From the NCBI RefSeq assembly GCF_017562075.2, contig NC_054084.1, forward strand, positions 6,731,001-6,795,000: 64,000 bases of DNA, in the 5' to 3' direction. Below the pieces are notes generated by a model, which was given only the letters and a program-made list of their open reading frames with translations, searched no databases and was not told where the DNA came from. The stretch's first letter is position 1; every line of letters starts with the position of its first letter. The position numbers were made by a program, and so were the translations under genes. The DNA comes from Anopheles merus. Its lineage: Eukaryota; Arthropoda; Insecta; Diptera; Culicidae. This document shows positions 1 to 11,655 of the stretch, piece by piece.

Positions 1-40
1 AAAGTAATGCACCTCCTCCAGCATCCTACCCTGCGCGCGA

Positions 41-132
41 TTACTGCCGTGGACTGTAGCAGCAAATGCTGGGCCCATCCCGGTGACCTTTGACCACGAC
101 AGGCCGCAGCACTTCGACCGTGAAGATGTTGC
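41..132 (-). CDS. Candidate terminal exon of Shawl (tentative)
   Basis: On the minus strand a pyrimidine-rich stretch is followed by TGAGGTCAG and a frame that can be entered in phase 1, as exon 6 requires (G|GC = Gly). It encodes NIFTVEVLRPVVVKGHRDGP plus nine more residues and a TAA at 41-43. Third codon positions are G or C in about 70% of codons, as in the known channel exons and unlike the surroundings. Joining would need an intron of about 11.4 kb. A second frame is also open here to the window edge, so this is only the best of poor candidates. Confidence 0.28.
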
Positions 133-519
133 CTGACCTCATGAATATTCATTGGCGGGCAGTGAAGCGGAGCAGGAGAAAGGCGGCCAAAACAATATCA
201 ACAAAAGCGAGCGGAAAGCGATCGGGAAAAATGAATAGAATAAACTATTCAACCTTCTCGCGCGTGTGGCAACTAAGCATTCAAACGTCAGCAAGGCGAC
301 ACACGCACACACATGGCAAAGGTAGGGCCAAAGAAAACTGTCGCATGGCGGTTCCTTTTCGCCGTGGCACTTCGGGGAGGGTGGGAGAGGGCAACTCACC
401 CATATCAGTTTGACGTGCGTGTTGATTGAGTTTCCAGCAGAGCGCATAACTTCGTTAACTGCCGTTCTCCTGTGCGGAGATGGGAGATGGTGGGCAGATT
501 GAGCTCCAAAAGCGGGAGT

Positions 520-521
<2 letters not shown>

Positions 522-550
<29 letters not shown>
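522..550. repeat. (GA)n microsatellite
   Basis: About 14 uninterrupted GA units. Open frames on both strands run through it and are artefacts of the repeat. Confidence 0.95.
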
Positions 551-554
<4 letters not shown>

Positions 555-3500
555 GGAGCAATCATTTTCCCAGGACTGGTGGGCAATCTGTATCCCTGCG
601 CGTTGGGCCCTACACCCGGCCAATGAGACGCGCGTTGGAGGCGTGGCGGACTGTGGTGGAATGGATACTAATTCAATAACGACGTACCGTCGTCTTCATG
701 TACGATCGGGGCAAGTGAAACTCCCAGCGCCAGCCAACCTTTCGCTTCCTTTCCCCTTCCTCCCCGCTCCCTGGAGCGCCGGAAAAAGTTGTCCAAAAAT
801 AGTTTCGCCATCCGTTTATCGCCAATTCCGTGATATGGCTAAGCGATGTGACACTTGTACGAACATGGTTACTTTTTACGAGACGAGTTTATTTGCCCTC
901 GGCATTACGGTTTCTCTCCGCACAGATGGAGAATTTGCTGTGGGAGGGAATGGAGAGCGGGTCTTGGCGGGACAAAACGACCAAGCGAATGTAGGCGAGA
1001 AAATAAAATTGGGCAAAGTTAGGGCAAATAATGAAGCGAAATTCGGAACCGATTCTATCCCATTACATGGTTTGGTTCGGTTGGGCGGTTAGCAATGGTT
1101 TGTGCGAAATTGGACTAAGTGAAACAAGTGGATAGAATAAAGTTGTAAGTGTCAATCGCAAGAGGCTGAATCGTTGAATGATGAAAGAACGAACTTATTT
1201 GAAGAAAATAAATTCCATTCAAATGGGTAGCTAAATGATATGAAATGAATCAAACAATGAATCTTACCGATCAGATTCGTGATAAAGAACAGGCCAGCGA
1301 ACAGGAAAAGATCGTACAAAATCTCAACAGTAACATAAGGAGCAAATACAACCGGAAAACAGAAACTGTAAAAGCCAAACAACACAAAAGCCACAGAAAC
1401 ACACACACATTGACCTTTGGCTTTTCAGGTGAGCTTTGTGCAGGTTTCGTGATGCAGGAGAAACCCTCAAAACCTCACCACACAATGCTCGTAATAGGAT
1501 AAAGGTGGCAGTTGGGCGTAGAGTGGAAAATACCAACACCGGAGCGTGTCAAACAGTGTTACGGTGTTCCGGTTGGAATGGTTTCCGATTGTTAGGAAAT
1601 TGGCATTCGATTGTGACGAAGCAGTGGCCTACGGGGATGCTGCCCAAGTGAACAAAGGGTTCGCTTTTCTTTTCGCCCGAAAATAAACACAAAAAAGCGT
1701 TTTGTTCAAAGCCGGATGAAAAAGAAGTCTTCTTTTTACAAAAGGGAATTTGAATCTATTTCCAGAGTATTATCTGGATCGCAATCAGTCCTCCTCCAAG
1801 CGGGCATGGTTTGTTTAAACATTAAAGATTCTGTGGCATGAATGGGCACCTAATTTTCCACCATTCATAGAGCAACACCGTTTTGTGCGCCACCTTTGGG
1901 AAGGGTTGTTCCCATACCCTTTGCCATGTTTACCCGACGGACCCGTCCTCTTTGGGAAACATGTTGCCCGAACGCGCCCTCAAGAACCATCGAGCAGGGT
2001 TTGACAAACAAACCAGAAGGCCCGCGCGTACGCTCCAACGTATGTTTGAGCGCCGTGAGCAAGCACAAATTACGGTGACAAACTATAATCCTCGGCTCGG
2101 CTGTGTGTGTGGCTGTTGTTGCTCACTATTGTTGCTTCAAATTGTAGCTAACAACACGCTTGAAGGCTCGTGGCTCGAGAGATCGTTTGCCAGCGCATCG
2201 AAGTGGATACATGCACCGTGCCGCCGCTACAAAGCAATCAGCCTAAGCTTATGCAAAATATACAGCCAACAATCATCGACACCGTTGTACTCGTTGTACC
2301 GTTCGGTCGCACCAGCAGCCTTCTCGGGATGCATTTCGTGCGGGTCGTTTTTTCGGCACTTTTTCGGCATTTCATTTCCGGTTCCGGTTTCGATTGTGGT
2401 GCAGGCAGTGCCAGTGGCAACTCCGGACTCCCAAAACACGCGCGCCTGAATGTAGGCTCCGGATGTAGTAGCACTCGCATTCCGGTGCCGGCGCTCGTAA
2501 TAGTGGCGGGATTAACATTGTACGCGGCAAAAGTCATGCAGCGCCTCATCCCCGCATCACACTTTTCGCAAACGCAAACGAACGGGTTTTGGCGATGCAT
2601 GTTTTTCTACTTCTTCCATTTGTAGTATGGCGCGGGAAAAAATGCAGGAAAAAAGTGAAATCAACCAACCGCAGCGCTTTATTCTTCACACCTCGCCTGT
2701 TAGTGTACTAGGGGGTAGTTTTTTGTGTGGCTCTCTCTGTGTGTGTGTGTCATTTCTGCGTGCCGTGACGATGGTGCTGAAGCTTTTCGTGCACGAGACA
2801 CACGAGATATTCGTTCGCTGCTGCCACCGTGAGGAGAGACTGATTGTCGAGCGCTTTTTTTGTGTGTGCATGTGGCATGCTGCTGCTGCTGCTATTCGAG
2901 AAAGCGAATTTTATCACCCGGGAATCTGCAAAAGAGCGACGAGGGGGGCACTGGCCCAGCGTGGCCTGTTTGCCTTTTGTGTGTCCTGCTTTACGACCAC
3001 TGCAGCGGGCGCTGCGGCAAAGTCATAAAGGTCCGATGAGTTTGTATACCGGGTCTGTGCATATATTGAAAGGGCTTAAGAATGATTGTTTTCGCTTGCC
3101 TCGGGCTCAGGGAGTGTGATGCTGATTTTTGAAGCGCATATAATGCGAAAAAGGCGGCACATTCAATTTAGTCTTTATGAAGTAGAAATGGTGGTGGAAT
3201 TTTTGGTAGCAAACTTGCCATTTAGTATGGAGCACTGTGCAGTATTCAAAACAGTTTGAAATAAGAACCCGCCAACACCTGGCATGTCGTTTCGAAATAA
3301 AGGATCATTCCGCGAGCATCGGAACTAGCATTCCATTTAGTTTTGTAGTCACTCGGTTTGCCTGCAAAAATGGGTAAAAGTTTTAGCGTTCCATTTCAAC
3401 GATTGCCCGAAAAACATCTCGAAAGCACTCAAACAGTCGATAATATTATCCAGTTGGCCGAACAAACGTTCATCAATTTCCACATGGACTGGTTCCTTCC

Positions 3501-3584
3501 GTTGATTTCCCTTTCTCTCTCTCGCTGCACGAGATCGTCGTCTCGGTTAGATCGGTTTATTGAAACACACGCCACGTGCTCGAA

Positions 3585-3598
3585 GGGGGGGGGGGGGG
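3585..3598. repeat. G14 homopolymer
   Basis: Fourteen consecutive G residues, one of several long G or C runs in the window. Confidence 0.9.
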
Positions 3599-5621
3599 TG
3601 AATGTGACACATAAAAAGGCGGAAGTACAATCGTAGCAGCGGGTGCAGCCACCACCATCAGGCGCTCGTTAGCAGCACGCTCTCGAAGAAGAAAGCTTCG
3701 AATAGGTGGGCGAGTGGTAGTAGCAGTGCCATTCATTCGAACCGGTTATGGGCGATCTTTTTCTACAGACGTGCGGAAAACTATTGCTTGGCGGCTAAGC
3801 GTTGCTGGGAAGAAGGATCTGAGCGTTGGGGATAGCAAAACATTTAGATTGAACAGCGTTGTGGAGTGGAGCTTGATTTGGTTGGATGAAATCAATGAAC
3901 AACACGGCACGGTATGACGCAAAACGACCGCTTTGACGACAGTACTGCAATTGGCAGGTTTTGTTGGCCACGGTTGTCGATGAGATACAGCATCGTACGA
4001 CCTGGAAAAACGGTTTTGGGTAAGGAATATGAATATTAAAGTAACATTACAGGAAGCGATAGTTTTTACGTACGGAATACACGGACTGTATATTGAAAAG
4101 ACATTTATGAAAAAATACCAAAATACGGTACAAAAATGCTACTATGACACTGAGAGACAGAGCTGAAATAATGTGAATTGAAACAAAATCAAAAGGAAGA
4201 ATTTAAAAAAGGTAATTGAGAGGAAGTAATTTGGATAAGCATAGAGAAAAGCAAAATAATAAAGAAAAGTCTTCAAAACTCAAAACGTTTAGCATGTTAT
4301 TTAAGAATATGGGAGAAATAATTTTCTTAAACAAGTAACAAAGTGTTATAAAATGAGTAATAAAGAAAAATCAACAAAACTACATCAAAAACTACTCTAA
4401 AAAAGCGCACAAAATACAAAAAATGCACATCAGATAATGAACACACACCGAATCAAATCTAACGGCCAAAGAGCACAATTTACACACAACAGTTGACATT
4501 GACACAACGATTTCGTAGAAGAGTGTAACAGAGAGACAGAGAGAGAGAGAGATAGAACTTGGTTGTTCTTGGTACGACAGCTAGCACGACACCGAAAACG
4601 TATACTTAAGCGCTGCTCAACGAACCGTTCCTCGCGGCGAAGAGCGAAGTCTCAACCGAACCGCCACATGAGCGTCAAGTCATCCCTTTTCTCGCTAGAG
4701 CGTCGCGTTGCATCCTGCTTTTGCTCGAAGGCATCATTTTAAAAGACCCCACCCTCGGTTGCAACAACTTGACAAGCGGTTGGGAAATAATTTGGGGAGT
4801 TTAGTTGTCGCTGTTGCTGTCATTGTATGTTGTCAAGCTGCCCACACCGTATAATGGGCACACCGCGAGCAATTATATTTTGCTCTCCAACGGTCTATGC
4901 CACTCTTCACCACTTCTTTGCTTCCAAACTGGATGATAAGTGTAATGGACGTTTCATTAGAGCGTATATTATTATTCGGTCGCGTGTTCTAGGAACGCGC
5001 AATACCGGTACATCGGTTTTCCTGCTGTTTACCAGCAATTGTGTGTGTGTGTGGTTGAGTTTTTATTTACTTTCGCAAATCCACCGGAAGGCGCATGTGA
5101 CACACAGAGACGCGGCACGGCACGCGTTTCTACGGCGTGTCCGAATTAGTTTTGCATCCTTCCAGCAGCAGTCGCAGCAGCATTAGCGTTGGTCGGTGGT
5201 TGTTCGTTGATCGTTGGCGGAACGGGTACGACAGGACGGCGTGATGCGAACAATCGTGCAGGGATTAGCGCAAAAGCTGTTCGTTATAAAAGCTGTGCCA
5301 TTTTGCCGCCCGCTTTGCCTATGTACGCTGAGGCGGCATCTGATGGGCGAGGGGGGTGGAGTGAGTGAATGAGTGGAAATATACAAAAAAGGGGGGGTGG
5401 AAAGCGTTTCATTAGCGAAAGGTGAACCTGATGGTGTGGACATTTTATAATTCGTTTGAATATTTCGTAGAACGAAGCTTGGAAGTATTTCCATGTTTGC
5501 GTGATGTGTGTTATGTAAGGTAAATTATATTTGATGTTCTTAGAATTGGACGCCATTTTGTGAAACTTGACAAGGTTAACTGGAATAAAAAAGCGGGCAA
5601 ACAGCATCGTTTTTACAAACT

Positions 5622-5675
5622 ACATACCTTTAGGCGCTGTATCACAAACGTTGACAGAGCGCCTAAAGTTATGCA
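5622..5675. repeat. Inverted pair of the 16-bp word (hairpin geometry)
   Basis: ACATACCTTTAGGCGC (5622-5637) faces GCGCCTAAAGTTATGCA (5659-5675). The 10-base core TTTAGGCGC/GCGCCTAAA pairs perfectly with a 21-nt loop. Confidence 0.75.
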
Positions 5676-7924
5676 AGTCGCACAGTATGATCCCTTCATT
5701 AAAGCGTAATCGAAGTAGGTGTATTTGTGTTGAAAATGTCCATTGCTCATTATGACATGTCGTTTGATCAGCTCAACAAAATGCAATTGGTTAAATAATA
5801 AAATTTAATCCATATTTTAATTCACCATTAATCGTGTTAGTATAACAAAAGAAACATGTAAAACCACATCAGTGTAGTGGTCAAAAAGAACAGAAACATA
5901 TATGTAAACCATACTAACACACGTAAATAACGATTCGGGAAGGGTTCAAACGATCCTTTGACGAGGGATAATCTGATATGTGTTAATCCGTTTCCCGTAT
6001 TGATCGAAGGCTCGTAAATGTTTAAAACGGTACAAACAGGCAGGGATTCATGAGACGTTGATTGGATAACGGTGACGCGTTGATAAGGGTAATTTTCCGA
6101 GAAGCGATAAAGAGTTGAGTTGTTCTTAAAGTTACGTTGAGTCTGGTAGTATGTATAAGCATTTGAAAATATTTTTCTAGCAAATCATTTCAACGTTTGA
6201 CTACCAAAAGTAAGCAGAATCACTGAACAATACGTTCATCAAAAGCTCCCACTCTAATTCGCAAACAAATTGGTCCATTTTTGTGAATCAATTTTCTCTG
6301 TTGACCACTCACGAATAGGTTCTAATTTGTGTTTCCTACTTAACATAATGTAAGCCTGAACCATTTCGAAACACTTTCATCCCTTTCCGTAGAATGTGTT
6401 TGCCCTTTTCCACGAATTCAACTTCCTGTAGGCGCACTGGCATTGGCATCCAGTGACAAATGTCCGCCAGTGGGCGAAGGCATTTTGTGCAGAACATTCA
6501 TCGCAACTCCCGCACCAAGCCTGAAAGTGTTGGCCACCGTAATGAGGGCGTACGGAAGCATTCGCCCCGAATCCATTTGCTGATGAAGCAACCACTTTTA
6601 AGCTAATTAACTCAACGAACGAACTGCTCCAAACGGTGAGCACGTACGCTACTGCGTGTGCCCACTGCTTCTCCCGCGGTATCTTGTCTGAGTTCCGGCA
6701 AGCTGCCGGAACTGATGTAACGCCGGAACCGATGTTTCTGGTAGCGTTTCCCGGAAAAAACGTGCCCTGCGTTTGCCGTGCGCTCGGGTGTCGAATATCG
6801 GTGTTATTTTTCGCGAACCTTTTGCACATTTGTTGCTTCATTACTGGGTCATTCGGAGAGGTTTTGCGTTTTTTTTTTATTATAGCTTGTTGTTTTGGGC
6901 ACCGCCAAGGAGGATGTTGCTTGCTGAGAGAACTGTTTCCGTTCCGACCCCGACGGGGCTTTCGACAACAACCAAATCCGTTGAGCAAAGCCACGAATTC
7001 AAGGCTAGCGCGGAAGATTTCGGCGCTGGTGATAAATGGAATAATCACTGCCATTTATCTTCGTTTCATGCTGTTCTAGGAAAGGGAAGCATTCCATCCT
7101 GGTAGTCCTGCTAGTCGCCCAGTAAAGGGTACGTTCTATTGAGGTTGAGGTCCAGGACCTTATCATGCAATGGTGCGTAAAGATTCGTGGGCGAATTTGC
7201 ACAAATCACTGCCACAAAAGACGAACGAGCCTTCGCCGAAGTGTACTAGCTGGTGAGTAGTTTTGCTGTGTGTGTAAGTGCGACAGCAAAGAGCGAGAGC
7301 ATGAGAGCAGCTCTGATAAGCTGAGTAACGAATTAATCATGTTAATCATTCTGACCACTGAGTGTTAGGTGGAGTGCGCACAAAAAGCCTCCACACCTGC
7401 CATCATACGACGCGCGCTTGACTAATTACTGATGTGCATGATTACGTCAAGCAATCAAGCCGTTCGGTAGGAACCATCAGCTAGAAGCATTCATAAATCA
7501 ATCTTCTTGCTTCTTTTTGTGAGGAGATGGTCCTTATCGGAACAAAAAAGTGTACAACTTTAATTTAATAAAAAGGTTAAGCAAAGATTGTCGCAAAAGG
7601 GAAAAACAAGCCTTCGGCGCTGTAAAAAGCTCTTGTCAACCATCTGTGTTTGGCTGGTACAACTAATGAGATTTTGATCGAAAATATTTCACCAACTGGT
7701 AGCAAAAAGCTGGCAGCTTGAATGCTCGAAATGCTCCAGTGCTTCACTGCGGCGCAAGAGTGGCCGGGGGTTTCCGGTTTTGCACGTGCTGTGCGCGCCC
7801 GGAAACTCCCTGCGGCGAACGAGGCACGAAAAAAGTCGTCGTGCAAGCGCAAAGTAAACTTTTTCCCTCACCAAAAAATGGCAGTGACAATGCCAGTGGT
7901 TCGCTCTTGCTTGGAGCGTGTGGC

Positions 7925-8150
<226 letters not shown>

Positions 8151-11100
8151 CTTTGTGAGTACGCTTTTGCATGTCCGCACTGCAGCGTACTGTCTGAGCG
8201 GCGTGCTGAACTGCCGAGCACGTGTGTTCCGGCGCTACGCTTACTGGAGGAAGTACGGATGATGTATGACAGATGACAAGTGTGCACACCGGTTACTGGC
8301 TACAAGAAGCTGACTGGTTTGCCTTCTTTAACTAAAGTTTGTTTTTTGGGGAGGGTGGTGAGGGTTGAAATTCGCTCCGATCCGAGAGAGCATGGATGAA
8401 GCTTGTTAAGCGAGGTGGAAACCTTTGAAAAATCCGGCTCGAAGGACCAAACGTTGAGATGCTACAATTGCTTCAAAGCGTTCGTACACTCACACTGGTA
8501 ACAGATGCTGCTTGTTTCTTCCCATACCTTTCAACAAACCCAATCAGTGTTTAAATATTGATTCATACAGTTTGACCTTGAGGTGAGGATACATTGGAGT
8601 GCTGGCGAATGAAAAGGCTCTTCCTAAAAATACTGTGTATTCTTCAGTCAGCTCCAGTATACAAAATCGTGTGCCAACTGTGTTGGGCTGTCTCGGCCTC
8701 GCTTTATTGTTGTTGTGGTCGTAAAAAGAAATAAATCCAGACGGGCTGGCCATACTATTGCGAGGCTCAATCAAAAACCGAGCAATGGTATGTGCACGAG
8801 CAAATACAATGAACGTCGTCTGCACGGTGAGACACAGGCGAGAACCTTTAAGAGGACCGTGTCGGCGTCCAGTGCTGGGAGGGGAAAATTGTATTTACAC
8901 AGTGCCTTTTTGTTTGGGAAGCGAAAGGAGAGGCACCGATCTATGTCAACCACCGTCGCTGTTCACTTGGTTGCCTTTCCTATTAAGAGCAGAGAAAGGG
9001 CTAACCGGCGTGAAGATACTGTTCCATTGGACCCTTTCCAAACCAAGTCTGGTGTTATTTTTGATCATTTCTCTACCGCAAAACAAAGAGCTGTGTGTGT
9101 GTCTGTGTGTGTGTGGGGGTTTTATTTTTACCCTGCAAAGAATGGCGACCCATTCCCCGGCAGGGCAGTGGAAACATTATTTCTGCTCTCAGAAAACAAT
9201 AGCCCGCTCCTTTTCATTGTAGCAGCAGCAGCGAGTGTCGTTTTTGTTTGAAGTGATTTTATTTATCACTTCCGTTTGACACGCTTCGGTCCCACCGGTG
9301 AAGGGGGGGAGGTGGTAGGGCCCACACAGACGCGCTCGAAGGAGGTCGCGCCCGATGTCACCCTTATAGCACAGCACAGCGTGACTGCTGTTGCTGTACA
9401 CGTCCTCGTAACCATAATGTTGAGACTCGCTTGCAAACGGAAGGAAACGACACGGAGTCAACTGTCATGTTAATTATTTCCACCCGAGGCACATTTGGCC
9501 ACCAGGGGCATTTGGTTGGCTTTCTTGCACGGACCCAAAGAAGGGATGTTTCTACAGTTCAATCGTAGCCGAGCGGTACCGATCGGAAGGACAATAATGG
9601 TTCGAGCTTTTGTTCGTGAGCTGCTGCGACTTCACGGCCCAGTGGCTAATTCCGATGGATGGTTCGGTGCGGAGGCAAATCTCACGGGACGCGCCATTGG
9701 CCGCACTTTGTCGGATCGTTGTAGGAGGAGCGATGTTGGTGCGTCCGGTGTAGCAGCAATCATTTCCTTTCGCAAGTTCACATTTCCCAAAATTGGAATG
9801 TGGAACTGAGTGGTGGCTGGTGAATGGTGGTGGTTTGGTAGTAGGTTGGAAGTGGGTTGCCTTTGGGGAGGAGTGAAAGTTTTGGAACAATTATCGAGAA
9901 CAGACGGTACCCTGCGGCGGGTGTCGAAGTGGTCGTCCGATGGTTGCGCATTGCTGGTGTTTTGGTTGGCTGGGTGGATTAATGCAGTGGAATCCCCTTT
10001 TCCCCCGATATTCTCCAAGGGATAATTGGACTTGGCAGGTTGGCAAATCGTTGTTCGGGAGGGATGGTGTGCGAAAATGTAAATTAATTTATTGAAACAC
10101 AAAATACGATTACAGAAGCGCTAATTTGACGCAGCTAAATAATAGTAATTATGTGTCATTTGGGCTGAAAATGAAAGCTAGTTCATTGATTTTATACCAA
10201 TTAAGCTTCAATATTATCGATACCGTGTGCCACTTACTGTCAAGTCTTATAGAACCACTTATAGCAATTCAAATATGACCATCATTAAGGGGTAATTTAC
10301 CTTCCTTCACTTATCAAAGCTGATTACCTATTGAATTACTATTCCAATTCTTCTTGAAATGTACAGGCGAAAGGCTTCAGAACAAAGCTTTCCTAGCCAA
10401 ATGCAGCAAACAAAGAAACCTCTTGCGGGTACGAAACGGAAATGAAAGACATCGAATCAAACGAAAGCACAAACAAGCTCTGGCTGAATTGAATGAATAA
10501 TCGAAAAATAAAGGAGTGTAAATATTAACTTGATTGAAGCGACGAGCTTAAAGCAATGGAGAGGAGACATTAAAAAAAGCTTCTGCTGTTGAGGTCTGAA
10601 AAAATAGCACGTTCCCCGTCTGGTGGTTGAAAATTGAAACGAGCAAACCTAATTGACAGAACGGCTGAAAGCTGCAGAAATCTATTTGAAACCGAAAAAA
10701 GGGAGGGAAGAATAAAAAATCGTAGCGTTTTTGCTGGACGATAACGCGGACGAAGAGGAAATGTGGTAAAAAAAACAGGCGAATGAAAGTTGCTTTCGCC
10801 CGGGGGTTGGAGTTGCTTTCATTTTCCCTTTTATCGATGGTTATCGATAGCGTGAAGGTGGTTAATAAAGCGTTGAATGGATTTCTTGGAAAAGCACAAG
10901 GCAATATGAATGGCTGCACGAAGAATTCTCTAGTGGAGGGAGTTTTTAAGGGTTGTGAGTCGTACTCGAGGGTTTGTGTTAATGATGGCGATCGTTTTTT
11001 TTTCTTTAAGTCACTGGAAAAAAGAAACATTAGTCTAAAGCGGAAGCACGAATCATTAGGAGTCTAGAAAATGTTGGTGTGAAAATGAGCAATGTGTGTG

Positions 11101-11565
11101 ATGTTTGACACGATCGTTTTAACACGCACTTAAGCCACTAAAACTAAAGCTGGCGTGTCGAAAAGCGTGTCTATCTTTTTTATGTTATTTTGTTTTGTTT
11201 TGTGTAGGTGCAAAAGGGTTCCTCACACACGCACTTTAATTTGCGCGAAAGAACGTGTTAATTGCTTCTGCTTTCCGTTGACTTGTTCGTCGTGGCGTTT
11301 GTATTTTCGCTGTGTAAAAGATCGCGTGAGTAGCGTGTGTTACATGAGCCCGTGCGGTCTTAGCAACCCACGGGAGACCCGCTCTGCTTCTGCTAGGCTT
11401 GCTAGTGGAGTCTAGTGAACCTATCCGCGACGTCTGCACCGAACGCCCTGTTGCTATGGGCGCCTGTTGCGGTAGTAGTGGCGTACAGCGGTTTTTGGGA
11501 GGCTAAAAAGGTGACAGCGCGCACCAAATGGCACACATCGGCGGAATAAAGCAAAAAAAACTTAC

Positions 11566-11655
11566 CGATTTTCGGGCCCAGATCCTTCGTCTTCACCTGG
11601 TTCATGCGGCGTGCCATCGGGCCAGAGCCGGGCATACCGATGCCACCTCCTTGAC
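11566..11655 (-). CDS. Shawl: Shawl coding exon 6 (Gly-rich C-terminal tail segment)
   Basis: This 90-nt exon joins exon 5 in phase: G|GT restores glycine. It encodes QGGGIGMPGSGPMARRMNQV followed by KTKDLGPKI, ending in a phase-1 donor GTAAGT at 11565. The acceptor GGACTAG is weaker than the others in the gene. The matching phase at both ends and the Gly/Ser/Pro-then-basic composition fit the cytoplasmic tail of Shaw-like channels. With no stop codon, at least one further exon must lie downstream. Confidence 0.72.

Noticed and set aside
472..1092. 206-codon plus-strand ORF
   Set aside because: It is extended by a GA repeat that encodes an Arg-Glu run; the rest shows no pattern.
5832..5923. 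Short inverted repeat GTTAGTAT / ATACTAAC
   Set aside because: The arms are under 12 bp with an indel and have no target duplication; this is compatible with chance in AT-rich DNA.
6377..7054. 225-codon ATG-initiated minus-strand ORF
   Set aside because: It is long for chance, but the composition is odd (many Cys, Trp, Arg), no domain or membrane pattern is visible, and overlapping plus-strand frames are also open. I cannot support it as a gene.
9632..10045. Candidate continuation of the channel tail on the minus strand (Pro/Ser/Thr-rich frame)
   Set aside because: The putative acceptor would enter in the wrong phase for exon 6, and several other frames here are open on both strands.
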